Shown: positions 34,578-42,109 of the stretch, piece after piece
Position numbering within the stretch: the first letter of the stretch is position 1
How the letters are laid out: every line of letters begins with the position of its first letter
From: Streptomyces sp. A0958
GTDB lineage: Bacteria > Actinomycetota > Actinomycetes > Streptomycetales > Streptomycetaceae
Assembly: GCF_004795035.1 (NCBI RefSeq)
Contig: NZ_SSBK01000028.1
Location: forward strand, 18,956 to 82,955
Direction of reading: 5' to 3'
Length of the DNA: 64,000 nucleotides
Program-made: the position numbers and the translations under genes
The notes under the pieces: generated by a model
Databases searched by the model: none
Told to the model about the DNA's origin: nothing
Seen by the model: the letters and a program-made list of their open reading frames with translations, nothing else

Positions 34578-35534
34578 TCAGGCGGCGCGGCGGCGCCTGC
34601 GCCGGGCACGTACCCACAGCGCCGTGCCCCCGGCCAGCGCGGCCACGAGCACGCTCGCGACCAGCCAGGGCAGCGCGAAGTAGGAGACGGAGGCGGAGTC
34701 GCGGGTGTCGCGGGCGGTCGCGGTGAGTTTGATCTCGCCCCACTCCAGCTGCGGCGCGCCCGCCCACTCCTCGGTGAGCCGGACCTCCTGGTGCGGCAGC
34801 AGCTCCGAGGGAACGCGCTTGAGGTCTCGGGCGAGCAGGGTGCGGCCGAAGATCCCCTCCGCCTTGAGGGCGACCTCGGGGTTGAGCGTGACGTTGCCCC
34901 GGTTGTGCAGGGTGTACGAGATGACGGCCCGGGACGTGCCGGTGCCCGGGATCAGGGGCTGGGTGTGCTCGACCTTCACGTCGTCCACGGAGAGCGCGGG
35001 CATCGTCGGGCCGTTGACCCGCAGGTAGATCCGGGCGCCGACGGCCTTCTGGATGCCCACGGCGACGGCGCCCGCGTCGGCCGGGTCGATGCGCTCGTCC
35101 AGGGCGACGAGGGCGCCGGGGTGGTCACCCGGTTCGGCGTCCTCGGGGACGCGGATGGTGACGGGCACGGTGACCGAGCCGTGCGGCTTCACGGTGACCC
35201 GGTCGCGGCCCGCCTTCGCCCAGGCGCCGACGGCACGCTGTTTCTCGGTGCGCGCGCGGACCGCGAAGCCGCCGTCGCGCGCGGTGTTGTAGGCGTCGGC
35301 CGCGTACAGCCGGAAGGTCAGGGGCGTGCCGGTCTTGTTGGTGACGGTCACCTGGTCGGTGAGGGCGGCGCCGGGGTCGGCGGACAGGTAGAAGTACGGG
35401 CGCCCGCCCGCGTCGGCGGTGGCCGGGAAGACCGACCAGCTGCCGTTGTCGGCGGCGCCGGCGGCAGGGGCGCCGAGCAGGATCAGGGCCCCGGTCAGCA
35501 GGGCCGGCAGAAGGACGGACAGCTTGGAACGCAC
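34578..35534 (-). CDS. WxL-interacting-like surface protein (DUF916 type)
   Basis: 318-aa envelope protein: signal peptide (cut near AGA-A, residue 28), two beta-sandwich domains (NGSWSVFPATADAGGRPYFYLSADPG start, then GPTMPALSVDDVKVEHTQP), one C-terminal helix (about 288-308) and an RARRRRRRAA cytoplasmic end. The first domain follows the DUF916 pattern, with QVTVTNKTGTPLTFRLYAADA and VTVPVTIRVPEDAEPGDHPGALVA. In Firmicutes such proteins (WxIP) hold WxL proteins on peptidoglycan. The WxL-like gene is directly upstream. GTG start. Confidence 0.75.
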   Translation of the reverse strand: MRSKLSVLLPALLTGALILLGAPAAGAADNGSWSVFPATADAGGRPYFYLSADPGAALTDQVTVTNKTGTPLTFRLYAADAYNTARDGGFAVRARTEKQRAVGAWAKAGRDRVTVKPHGSVTVPVTIRVPEDAEPGDHPGALVALDERIDPADAGAVAVGIQKAVGARIYLRVNGPTMPALSVDDVKVEHTQPLIPGTGTSRAVISYTLHNRGNVTLNPEVALKAEGIFGRTLLARDLKRVPSELLPHQEVRLTEEWAGAPQLEWGEIKLTATARDTRDSASVSYFALPWLVASVLVAALAGGTALWVRARRRRRRAA

Positions 35535-35622
35535 GGTGCGGGCCCCCAGGGTGCACGCTCGGGCGGGATGGGCCGGCCGGGTGCGCGCCCGGCCCACCGG
35601 TTGATCGGTGAGACACACCCGA

Positions 35623-35656
35623 GGGGTGCTCAGGTGAGGGTGAGGGTGAGCACCCC
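35623..35656 (-). terminator. intercistronic hairpin at the end of the WxL-like gene
   Basis: 10-bp stem GGGGTGCTCA/TGAGCACCCC (35623-35632 with 35647-35656) includes the stop codon of the WxL-like gene. It could reduce transcription into the downstream WxIP gene rather than end it. Confidence 0.45.
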
Positions 35657-37072
35657 GGTGTACGCGCCGGGGGCGGAGAAGGCGGGTACGTCCAGCGACA
35701 GCCGGGCGTCCACGGTGAACTCGCCTCCGGTGAACGTGCCGTCCGGCGTGGAGGCCAGGGTGGCTCCCGCGCTGCCGACCGTTCCCTTCGACCCGGCCGC
35801 GCAGGTGCTGGGGCTGCCGGACTTGGTCGCGCAGGCCGGGTTCCAACCGAGCGCCGAGGCGCCGATCGTGGCCCCGCCCGGACCCGTGAAGTCGGTGACC
35901 TTGCCGGTCAGGGACCAGCCCGCGGGCCCGCCGCGGAAGTCCTTGACGGTCACCGTGTTCAGGGCGCCCGTGGAGGCGCCGCCCTGCCCGAAGTCGACCG
36001 CCGACAGGGCGACCGAGTCCCCGGCCTGGGCCATGGAGAGCGTGCCCGCCTTGACGGAGGAGGTCAGCCGCTGGCTGCCGTCCGGGATCTCGCCGCCGCC
36101 CTGGGTGACGGTGTATGCCCGCGGCCCGGCTCCCTTGGCGGCGTCCCAGCCGGTGCCCTCGTAGGCGACGACGCCGGTGGTGGCGGGGTCGTTGACGGTG
36201 AGCTGCCCGCTGAAGGAGCCCGAACCGTCCGCCTTGACCGTCGCGGTGTCGCCGGTCTGCGCGTCCCCGGCCCGGCCGGCGAGCGTGACGGAGGCGCCCG
36301 CGGTGAACTTCGACCCGGTCACGGTGACCGGGGCGCCTGCCTTGCCGGAGGCCGCGCCGAGCCGGATGGACCGTTCGTTGACCTGGCCGCCGCCATCGGT
36401 GGCGATGATCTTCTGGGAGACGGGGGCGGGCGGATCGGTGACCGTGCAGGGCGTGTCCAGCTCCATGATGTAGCTGGTGTGGATGTTGTAGTCGCCGGGC
36501 GAGAGGGTGATCTCGCCGGGAGCGGTGACCGTGAAGGCGCCGGTCATCGAGAACGACGGGAAGGCGCCCTTGCCGGGCACCGGGCCGTTCTTCTTCGGGC
36601 CCGTCACCGTGACGTCCTCGGACTGCGCACCCCCGACGGTGACCTTGCCGGTCGGCGTCATGATGTCGGCGGGCAGGGCGAGATCGACCGGGTTGCTCGC
36701 GGCCGGTTCGACGACGGTGTACGTCACCGTGACCGTGTCGCCCACCTTCGGGGCGGCGTTGTCTACGGTGATCTGGGCCGAGGTCGTCCCGTCGATCGGC
36801 GGGATGCCGGCGATGGCGGGCGGGATGCAGTGGGTCGGGAAGTCCACCGCGACCGAGGCCGTCGCCATGGCCTGCGCGGGCCCGGCGAGCAGCCCTCCCC
36901 CGGCGACGACGAGCGCCCCGGCGCCCAGCACGGCGGCCCAGCGCCGGCCGCGGCGGCGGACCGCCCGGCCGCCGGACCACCGGGCATCGGACCACCGGGC
37001 ACCGGACCTTCGCTCGCCGGTTCTTCGGATGCCGGTTCTTCGGATGTCGATACGTCGACTGGCTGGACGCAT
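35630..37072 (-). CDS. WxL-domain-like secreted beta-rich protein
   Basis: 480-aa secreted protein. Unusually long Arg-rich n-region (1-45, made by short DNA repeats), hydrophobic core and AQA-M cleavage near 68, then beta domains: one around 75-215, an IPT/adhesin-like one around 235-325, and a C-terminal WxL-like domain with VKDFRGGPAGWSLTG (WSL 386-388) and a final AYTGVLTLTLT where the second Trp is replaced by Leu. Probably cell-surface associated with the next gene product. GGGAGG precedes the ATG. Confidence 0.75.
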   Translation of the reverse strand: MRPASRRIDIRRTGIRRTGERRSGARWSDARWSGGRAVRRRGRRWAAVLGAGALVVAGGGLLAGPAQAMATASVAVDFPTHCIPPAIAGIPPIDGTTSAQITVDNAAPKVGDTVTVTYTVVEPAASNPVDLALPADIMTPTGKVTVGGAQSEDVTVTGPKKNGPVPGKGAFPSFSMTGAFTVTAPGEITLSPGDYNIHTSYIMELDTPCTVTDPPAPVSQKIIATDGGGQVNERSIRLGAASGKAGAPVTVTGSKFTAGASVTLAGRAGDAQTGDTATVKADGSGSFSGQLTVNDPATTGVVAYEGTGWDAAKGAGPRAYTVTQGGGEIPDGSQRLTSSVKAGTLSMAQAGDSVALSAVDFGQGGASTGALNTVTVKDFRGGPAGWSLTGKVTDFTGPGGATIGASALGWNPACATKSGSPSTCAAGSKGTVGSAGATLASTPDGTFTGGEFTVDARLSLDVPAFSAPGAYTGVLTLTLT

Positions 37073-37128
37073 GAAGCCCCCTCCCGCGGAATCCGGCGCG
37101 ACGGCTCATCCGCGCCGGGCAGGGGGCC

Positions 37129-37157
37129 ATTGATGGCTCCGGCCGAAAAGAAGTCAA
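37129..37157 (-). promoter_or_regulatory. candidate promoter of the WxL/WxIP genes
   Basis: TTGACT (37152-37157), 17-bp spacer, ATCAAT (37129-37134) on the minus strand, about 57 bases before the ATG. A perfect 7-1-7 palindrome CTGATGGGCCATCAG (37177-37191) lies just upstream and could be an operator. Confidence 0.35.
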
Positions 37158-37210
37158 TGCAATCCGGCCGCGCCGACTGATGGGCCATCAGATGGTGTCA
37201 AGATCCGCTC

Positions 37211-37256
37211 GCACGGACGCCCCGCATCCCACGTGCGGGATGGGGGGCGTCCGTGC
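37211..37256. terminator. terminator after the deaminase-like gene
   Basis: 13-bp stem (37211-37223 with 37244-37256) plus an inner ATCCC/GGGAT pairing; it separates the phoH-to-deaminase gene run from the WxL pair. Confidence 0.75.
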
Positions 37257-37265
37257 GTACGGAGG

Positions 37266-37619
37266 TCAGCCGGCCGTGACGCTGAGCCGCAGCTGCCCGT
37301 CCGGCCCGGCGAGCAGCACGGGCGTGTCGGCGCCGCCCAGGTCCCGTACGGCGGCCCGGTCCTCGTCCGAGGGGGCCTCGGCCTCGGAGACGACCGCGGC
37401 GGCCTCCAGGGACGTCGCCCCGCTGGCCACCGCCATCGCGACGGCCGTCCGCAGCGCGCTGAGCTTCAGCGACTCCAGCTCGACGGTCCCCGCCACATAC
37501 GTACGTCCGGTCTCGTCCCGCACGGCCGCACCTTCCGGCACACCGTTGCGGGCGCGGGCGCTGCGCGCCAGGGTGACGATCTTGCGGTCCTCGGCGCCGA
37601 GGTCGGTGCTCTCAGTCAT
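37266..37619 (-). CDS. cytidine deaminase-fold protein without catalytic motifs
   Basis: 117-aa protein with the layout of a small cytidine deaminase: AEDRKIVTLARSARARNGVPEGAAVRDETG, then TYVAGTVELESLKLSALRTAVAMAVASG. The (C/H)AE zinc-proton motif is replaced by ALR (residues 55-57) and no PCxxC pair exists, so neither zinc binding nor deamination is expected. It may keep a structural or regulatory role. It lies in the conserved run between MmcQ and era. Confidence 0.75.
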   Translation of the reverse strand: MTESTDLGAEDRKIVTLARSARARNGVPEGAAVRDETGRTYVAGTVELESLKLSALRTAVAMAVASGATSLEAAAVVSEAEAPSDEDRAAVRDLGGADTPVLLAGPDGQLRLSVTAG

Positions 37620-37707
37620 GTGCCGAGCATACGAAGCCCGGCGCGGCCCCGGGCAAGCGGGAGCCCGGCCGGCGGGATTTCCGGAACACGCCCTACGACA
37701 ACAGGCC

Positions 37708-38061
37708 CTACGGCCGGTCCAGCCGCAGCCGCTCCGCCTTCGGCAGGCCGGCCACCACCAGGTCGTAGCTGTCCTCGATCAGCTCGCGCAGCTTCGCGTC
37801 GGGCAGGCCGGACACCGTGACGGTGTTCCAGTGCCGCTTGTTCATGTGCCACCCGGGCGCCACCGCCTCGTACTCCTCGCGGAGCCGCACGGCCTCGTCG
37901 GGGTCGCACTTGAGGTTCACCGTCAGCGGCCGTGCGTCCAGCGCGCTCAGCGCGAACATCTTGCCGAGCACCTTGAAGACGGACGTCTCCGGGCCGAACG
38001 GGAACTCCTCGACGCTCTCGTTGAAGTCCAGGCAGAAGGCCCTGAGCCGCTGCGGTGTCAC
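37708..38061 (-). CDS. MmcQ/YjbR family protein
   Basis: 117-aa protein of the CyaY-like MmcQ/YjbR fold: CLDFNESVEEFPFGPETSVFKVLGKMFALSAL, NLKCDPDEAVRLREEYEAVAPGWHMNKRHWNTV and a final helix. Some members bind DNA, others have no known role. Its GTG start overlaps the stop of the CorC/CNNM-like gene as GTGA, so it is translated from the same mRNA. Confidence 0.9.
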   Translation of the reverse strand: MTPQRLRAFCLDFNESVEEFPFGPETSVFKVLGKMFALSALDARPLTVNLKCDPDEAVRLREEYEAVAPGWHMNKRHWNTVTVSGLPDAKLRELIEDSYDLVVAGLPKAERLRLDRP

Positions 38062-39350
38062 TCCGGGGTCCCCTCCTCGGGAGCCACCGGCTCCACCAGC
38101 ACCGTGACGATCTTGTTCCGGCGGCCCGCCGGGGACTCGGCGGTCAGCCGCAGCCGCCGCCCGTCGGGGAGTTCGACCTCCGAGGACGCGCCGGCGATCG
38201 GAACCCGCCCCAGCGCCTTGGCCAGGAGTCCGCCGACCGTCTCCACGTCCTCGTCGTCGTACTCGTCGAGCCCGAACAGGTCGCCGAGGTCGCCGATGTC
38301 GAGCCGGGCGGTCACCCGGAAGCAGCCGTTCTCCAGCGCCTGGACGGGCGGCAGTTCGCGGTCGTACTCGTCGGTGATCTCGCCGACGATCTCCTCCAGG
38401 ATGTCCTCGATGGTGACGACGCCCGCCGTGCCGCCGTACTCGTCGATGACGACGGCGACGTGGCTGCGCTCCTGCTGCATCTCGCGCAGCAGGTCACCGG
38501 CGTTCTTCGTGTCGGGCACGAACGTCGCCGGGCGCATCGCCGTGGAGACCGGATCGGCCTCCGACTCCCGGTTGATGTGCGTCTTGCGGACCAGGTCCTT
38601 GAGATAGACCATCCCGACGATGTCGTCCTCGTTCTCGCCGGTGACCGGAATCCGCGAGAAACCGGACCGCAGCGCGAGGGTGAGCGCCTGGCGGATCGTC
38701 TTGTAGCGCTCGATGCAGACGAGGTCGGTGCGCGGCACCATCACCTCGCGCACGAGCGTGTCGCCGAGCTCGAAGACGGAGTGCACCATGCGGCGCTCCT
38801 CGTCCTCGATCAGCGACTCCTGCTCGGCGAGGTCCACCATGGCCCGCAGCTCGGCCTCACTGGCGAACGGGCCCTTGCGGAACCCCTTGCCGGGGGTCAG
38901 GGCGTTGCCGATGAGGATCAGCAGCTGCGGCACGGGGCCCATGACCCTGGCGAGCGGCAGCAGGACGTACGACGCGGCGGTGGCCGTGTTCAGCGGGTGC
39001 TGGCGGCCGATGGTGCGCGGCGAGACGCCGATCGCGACGTAGGAGACGAGGACCATCACGCCGATGGCGACGGCCAGCGCCACCCAGGTCTCCGGGAACT
39101 CCTTCAGGCAGGCGTACGTGACGAGCACCCCGGCGGCCATCTCGCAGGCGACCCGCACCAGCAGGGCCACGTTGAGGTAGCGCGTCGGATCGGCCGCGAC
39201 CTGTTCCAGCTTGCCGCTGCCTCGCCGGCCCGAGCGGACCGCCTCGGCGGCCCGGAAGCTGGACGTACGGGCGATACCGGCCTCGGCGCAGGCCGCCAGC
39301 CAGCCGACGACGACCAGCAGGACCACGCCGAGGATCAGGGGCAGGCTCAC
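38058..39350 (-). CDS. CNNM/CorC-type membrane protein (hemolysin family)
   Basis: 430-aa protein with an N-terminal DUF21/CNNM membrane domain (about four helices within residues 1-150), a CBS pair (MVPRTDLVCIERYKTIRQAL and the following ADPVSTAMRPATFVPDTKNAGDLL), and a C-terminal CorC_HlyC domain (DIGDLGDLFGLDEYDDEDVETVGGLLAKALGRVP). Related proteins handle magnesium or cobalt efflux. The GTG start overlaps the ybeY stop and the stop overlaps the mmcQ start. Confidence 0.93.
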   Translation of the reverse strand: MSLPLILGVVLLVVVGWLAACAEAGIARTSSFRAAEAVRSGRRGSGKLEQVAADPTRYLNVALLVRVACEMAAGVLVTYACLKEFPETWVALAVAIGVMVLVSYVAIGVSPRTIGRQHPLNTATAASYVLLPLARVMGPVPQLLILIGNALTPGKGFRKGPFASEAELRAMVDLAEQESLIEDEERRMVHSVFELGDTLVREVMVPRTDLVCIERYKTIRQALTLALRSGFSRIPVTGENEDDIVGMVYLKDLVRKTHINRESEADPVSTAMRPATFVPDTKNAGDLLREMQQERSHVAVVIDEYGGTAGVVTIEDILEEIVGEITDEYDRELPPVQALENGCFRVTARLDIGDLGDLFGLDEYDDEDVETVGGLLAKALGRVPIAGASSEVELPDGRRLRLTAESPAGRRNKIVTVLVEPVAPEEGTPE

Positions 39351-39844
39351 GAGACGGTCGGGGCGGGGGACGGGCCGGTCAGCCCGTGCTCACCGCGCCA
39401 GCCGTCCACGATGGCCGCCTGGAGACCGAACATCTCGGCCTTCTCGTCCGGCTCCTCGTGGTCGTAGCCCAGCAGGTGCAGCACCCCGTGGACGGTGAGG
39501 AGCTGAAGCTCCTCGTCCATGGAGTGCTGCGTCTCGGCTTCCTCGCCCTGCCTCTTGGCGACCTCGGGGCAGAGCACGATGTCACCGAGGAGCCCCTGCG
39601 GGGGCTCGTCGTCGTCCTTGGCCGGCGGACGCAGTTCGTCCATCGGGAAGGACATGACATCGGTCGGGCCCGGCAGGTCCATCCACTGGATGTGCAGCTG
39701 CTCCATCGCGGCGCTGTCCACCACGATCACCGAGAGCTCGGAGAGCGGGTGAATCCGCATGCGCGCGAGCGCGTAGCGGGCGATGTCGAGGATCGCCTGC
39801 TCGTCGACCTCGGTTCCGGACTCGTTGTTGACGTCGATCGACAT
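39347..39844 (-). CDS. ybeY: endoribonuclease YbeY
   Basis: Zinc-dependent RNase for 16S rRNA 3'-end maturation and ribosome quality control. 165 aa; the HGVLHLLGYDHEEPDE motif supplies three His zinc ligands, and GDIVLCPEVA is the other conserved stretch. It starts nine bases after the phoH stop. phoH-ybeY pairing is widespread, fitting a joint role in RNA processing. Confidence 0.95.
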   Translation of the reverse strand: MSIDVNNESGTEVDEQAILDIARYALARMRIHPLSELSVIVVDSAAMEQLHIQWMDLPGPTDVMSFPMDELRPPAKDDDEPPQGLLGDIVLCPEVAKRQGEEAETQHSMDEELQLLTVHGVLHLLGYDHEEPDEKAEMFGLQAAIVDGWRGEHGLTGPSPAPTVS

Positions 39845-39853
39845 GGTGCGCTG

Positions 39854-41983
39854 CTACTGCTTCCCGTTGTGGCGGCCCCGGCTCTTGCCGCCGCTGCCGT
39901 CCTGGTCGCCCTTGCTGTCGTACTTCTCGTACGCGTCGACGATACGGCCGACCAGCTTGTGCCGGACGACATCCTGGGAGGTGAGCCGGGAGAAGTGCAC
40001 GTCGTCGATGCCCTCCAGGATGTCCTGCACCTGGCGCAGACCGCTCTTGGTCCCGGTCGGCAGGTCGACCTGGGTGACGTCACCGGTGACGACGATCTTC
40101 GAGTCGAAGCCGAGCCGGGTCAGGAACATCTTCATCTGCTCGGCGCTGGTGTTCTGCGCCTCGTCCAGGATGATGAAGGCGTCGTTGAGGGTGTTGTGCG
40201 TCAGCAGGTGGCCCTGGGTGACGTACAGCGAGTCCTCGGCTGCGACCTGGATGCACACGGCTTCCTCTCGGCCCGCCGGTTCGATGCTGTCGATGAAACG
40301 CGTCGGACGACCGCCGCCGCCTGCCGCCCGGTACTTCTCTGCCTTTCGGGCAAGGCGGAAAGGTTCGATGCCCTCGGGAAGACGGATGTCGACGACGTGC
40401 GCGTCGTAGCGGTGCTGGGCCTCGCGCCCCTTCGCCACCCCCGGTGCACGGCCTTCAGCGGCCCTGTGCCGTGTGTACGCGACGCCACCGAGTGACTGCA
40501 CGAGGGCGATCACGTCATCGCGCAGCATGATCGATGCCGTCGTGTACTGGACGCGACAAGTGCGGTCCGTTCGGGTGACCGGGCCTCCGTCCGCGTCGAG
40601 CAGTCCTTGAAGGACCGCGAGACGGACGTCGGCGGAGTTGAAGAGGTACGCGTCCGGCACGAACCTGGAGTGGGAACGCGTGCCCACCAGGTCGAGTTCA
40701 CGCAGCGCACGAGTGACCGCGTCCTCCAGCGTGACCACGTCGCCCGGAGCCTTCACCCGGTTCAGGACATGGTCGACCCCGCCCTTGTGGCGTACGGAAA
40801 CGCCTGGGAGCGAGCCTTCCAGTGCCTCGGCCAGTTCAGCGTCCTCGGTGGCGAACGATGGGGTCGTCGCGCCGGTCAGGCAGCCGTCCCCCAGCAACAG
40901 CCCCAACGCATACGCGTCCATCGGGACCTCACGCTCGGGGAAGCTGACCGGCGCGGTGAGCATCGGCAGTTCGTAACGGCGCGCATGTGCCGCGCGGACG
41001 TTGCCGATCATCTCCTTGGTCTCCAGGACCCTCCACGGCTCGTCCCTGCGCTTGTCCGACGCCGTCCGAACGGTCCACAGGTGGTCACCGCAACACAGGG
41101 TCCAGGACCCGTCCTGAGCGCTGACACGGTAGATGTCCTTCTCGCCCTGCGGATAGACGCCGAGCACGGGCGTGGGCGCGCCATCGGAGCCGATGACCAA
41201 GTCGCCCACCTCAAGAGCGCCGATGGGGCGCCAGCCGTCCGGCGTCAGCACATTGGTGAAGACCGGCTGGGCGCGGCCGCGCATGTACGCCAGGGGTGCG
41301 ACCTCGATCGTGCCCGCCGCCATCAGGCGCGGGATCGAGTCGGGGTCGAGCATGTCGTGCAGGGCGTCGTAGAGCGGGCGCAGATACGGGTCGATCTTGT
41401 CGAAGAGCGTGCCCGGCAGGAAGCCGAGCCGTTCGCCCGCCTCGACGGCCGGGCGGGTCAGGATGATCCGGCTGACCTGCTTGGACTGCAGGGCCTGGAC
41501 CGCCTTGGCCATGGCGAGGTAGGTCTTGCCGGTACCGGCGGGGCCGATGCCGAAGACGATCGTGTGCTGGTCGATCGCGTCGACGTACCGCTTCTGGTTG
41601 AGCGTCTTGGGGCGGATCGTGCGGCCGCGGCTGGAGAGGATGTTCTGCGTGAGCACCTCGGCCGGGGTCTCGGTGCCGTCCGCCTGGCCGTTGTCGCTGG
41701 CCTTGAGCATCGCGATCGACCGTTCCACAGCGTCCTCCGTCATCGGCTGACCGGTGCGGAGCACCAGCACCATCTCGTCGAACAGGCGCTGGATCAGGGC
41801 GATGTCCGCCGCGTCGCCCGTCGCGGTTATGTCATTGCCCCGGACGTGGATGTCGGCCGCCGGGAACGCCGCTTCGATCACGCGCAGCAGCGAGTCGCCC
41901 GCTCCCAGCAGCATCACCATGGGGTGAGCGGCCGGGATGCTGATGTGGGCACGCGCCTGCGGCTGTGTGGGTGACTGAGTCAT
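39854..41983 (-). CDS. phoH: PhoH-family ATPase interrupted by an in-frame intein
   Basis: The precursor is 709 aa; without the 360-aa intein PhoH is 349 aa, the normal length. The N-extein has the KH-like start, NQKRYVDAI and Walker A GPAGTGKT (147-154). The intein follows YMRGR (Arg237), and the C-extein resumes at Thr598 with TLNDAFIILDEAQN (Walker B), so the break is between the two nucleotide motifs and PhoH is inactive until spliced. It ends with a Lys/Gly-rich tail. GAGG precedes the ATG. Followed by ybeY. Confidence 0.95.
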   Translation of the reverse strand: MTQSPTQPQARAHISIPAAHPMVMLLGAGDSLLRVIEAAFPAADIHVRGNDITATGDAADIALIQRLFDEMVLVLRTGQPMTEDAVERSIAMLKASDNGQADGTETPAEVLTQNILSSRGRTIRPKTLNQKRYVDAIDQHTIVFGIGPAGTGKTYLAMAKAVQALQSKQVSRIILTRPAVEAGERLGFLPGTLFDKIDPYLRPLYDALHDMLDPDSIPRLMAAGTIEVAPLAYMRGRAQPVFTNVLTPDGWRPIGALEVGDLVIGSDGAPTPVLGVYPQGEKDIYRVSAQDGSWTLCCGDHLWTVRTASDKRRDEPWRVLETKEMIGNVRAAHARRYELPMLTAPVSFPEREVPMDAYALGLLLGDGCLTGATTPSFATEDAELAEALEGSLPGVSVRHKGGVDHVLNRVKAPGDVVTLEDAVTRALRELDLVGTRSHSRFVPDAYLFNSADVRLAVLQGLLDADGGPVTRTDRTCRVQYTTASIMLRDDVIALVQSLGGVAYTRHRAAEGRAPGVAKGREAQHRYDAHVVDIRLPEGIEPFRLARKAEKYRAAGGGGRPTRFIDSIEPAGREEAVCIQVAAEDSLYVTQGHLLTHNTLNDAFIILDEAQNTSAEQMKMFLTRLGFDSKIVVTGDVTQVDLPTGTKSGLRQVQDILEGIDDVHFSRLTSQDVVRHKLVGRIVDAYEKYDSKGDQDGSGGKSRGRHNGKQ
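40193..41272 (-). mobile_element. class 3 intein with LAGLIDADG homing endonuclease (PhoH intein)
   Basis: 360 codons, Ala1 to Asn360. Block A: AQPVFTNVLTPDGWRPIGAL. Block B: TLCCGDHLW with His64 and Trp66. Endonuclease motifs YALGLLLGDG (121-130) and VLQGLLDADGG (220-230), both with the catalytic Asp. Block F: AVCIQV with Cys340. Block G: HN plus Thr as +1 residue. Trp(B), Cys(F) and Thr(+1) are the WCT triplet of class 3 inteins, which use the block-F Cys instead of residue 1. Splicing and homing residues all look intact. Codon use is somewhat less GC-rich than in the exteins. Confidence 0.9.
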
Positions 41984-42109
41984 GGGCCGGCCCTCGGGCC
42001 TGCGCATACCTCCCGTTGCAGGGTTCTCGCTGCTCGAAAACCTCTTCTGCACCAAGCCTACGACTCCGCACGGACAACACCAGGGGTTTTCGCGGGCGGT
42101 ACCCGCCGG

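Noticed and set aside
39854..41983. phoH as two gene fragments or a gene broken by an insertion sequence
   Set aside because: The frame is continuous, the inserted segment has splice-junction and LAGLIDADG motifs, and no transposase or inverted repeats are present.
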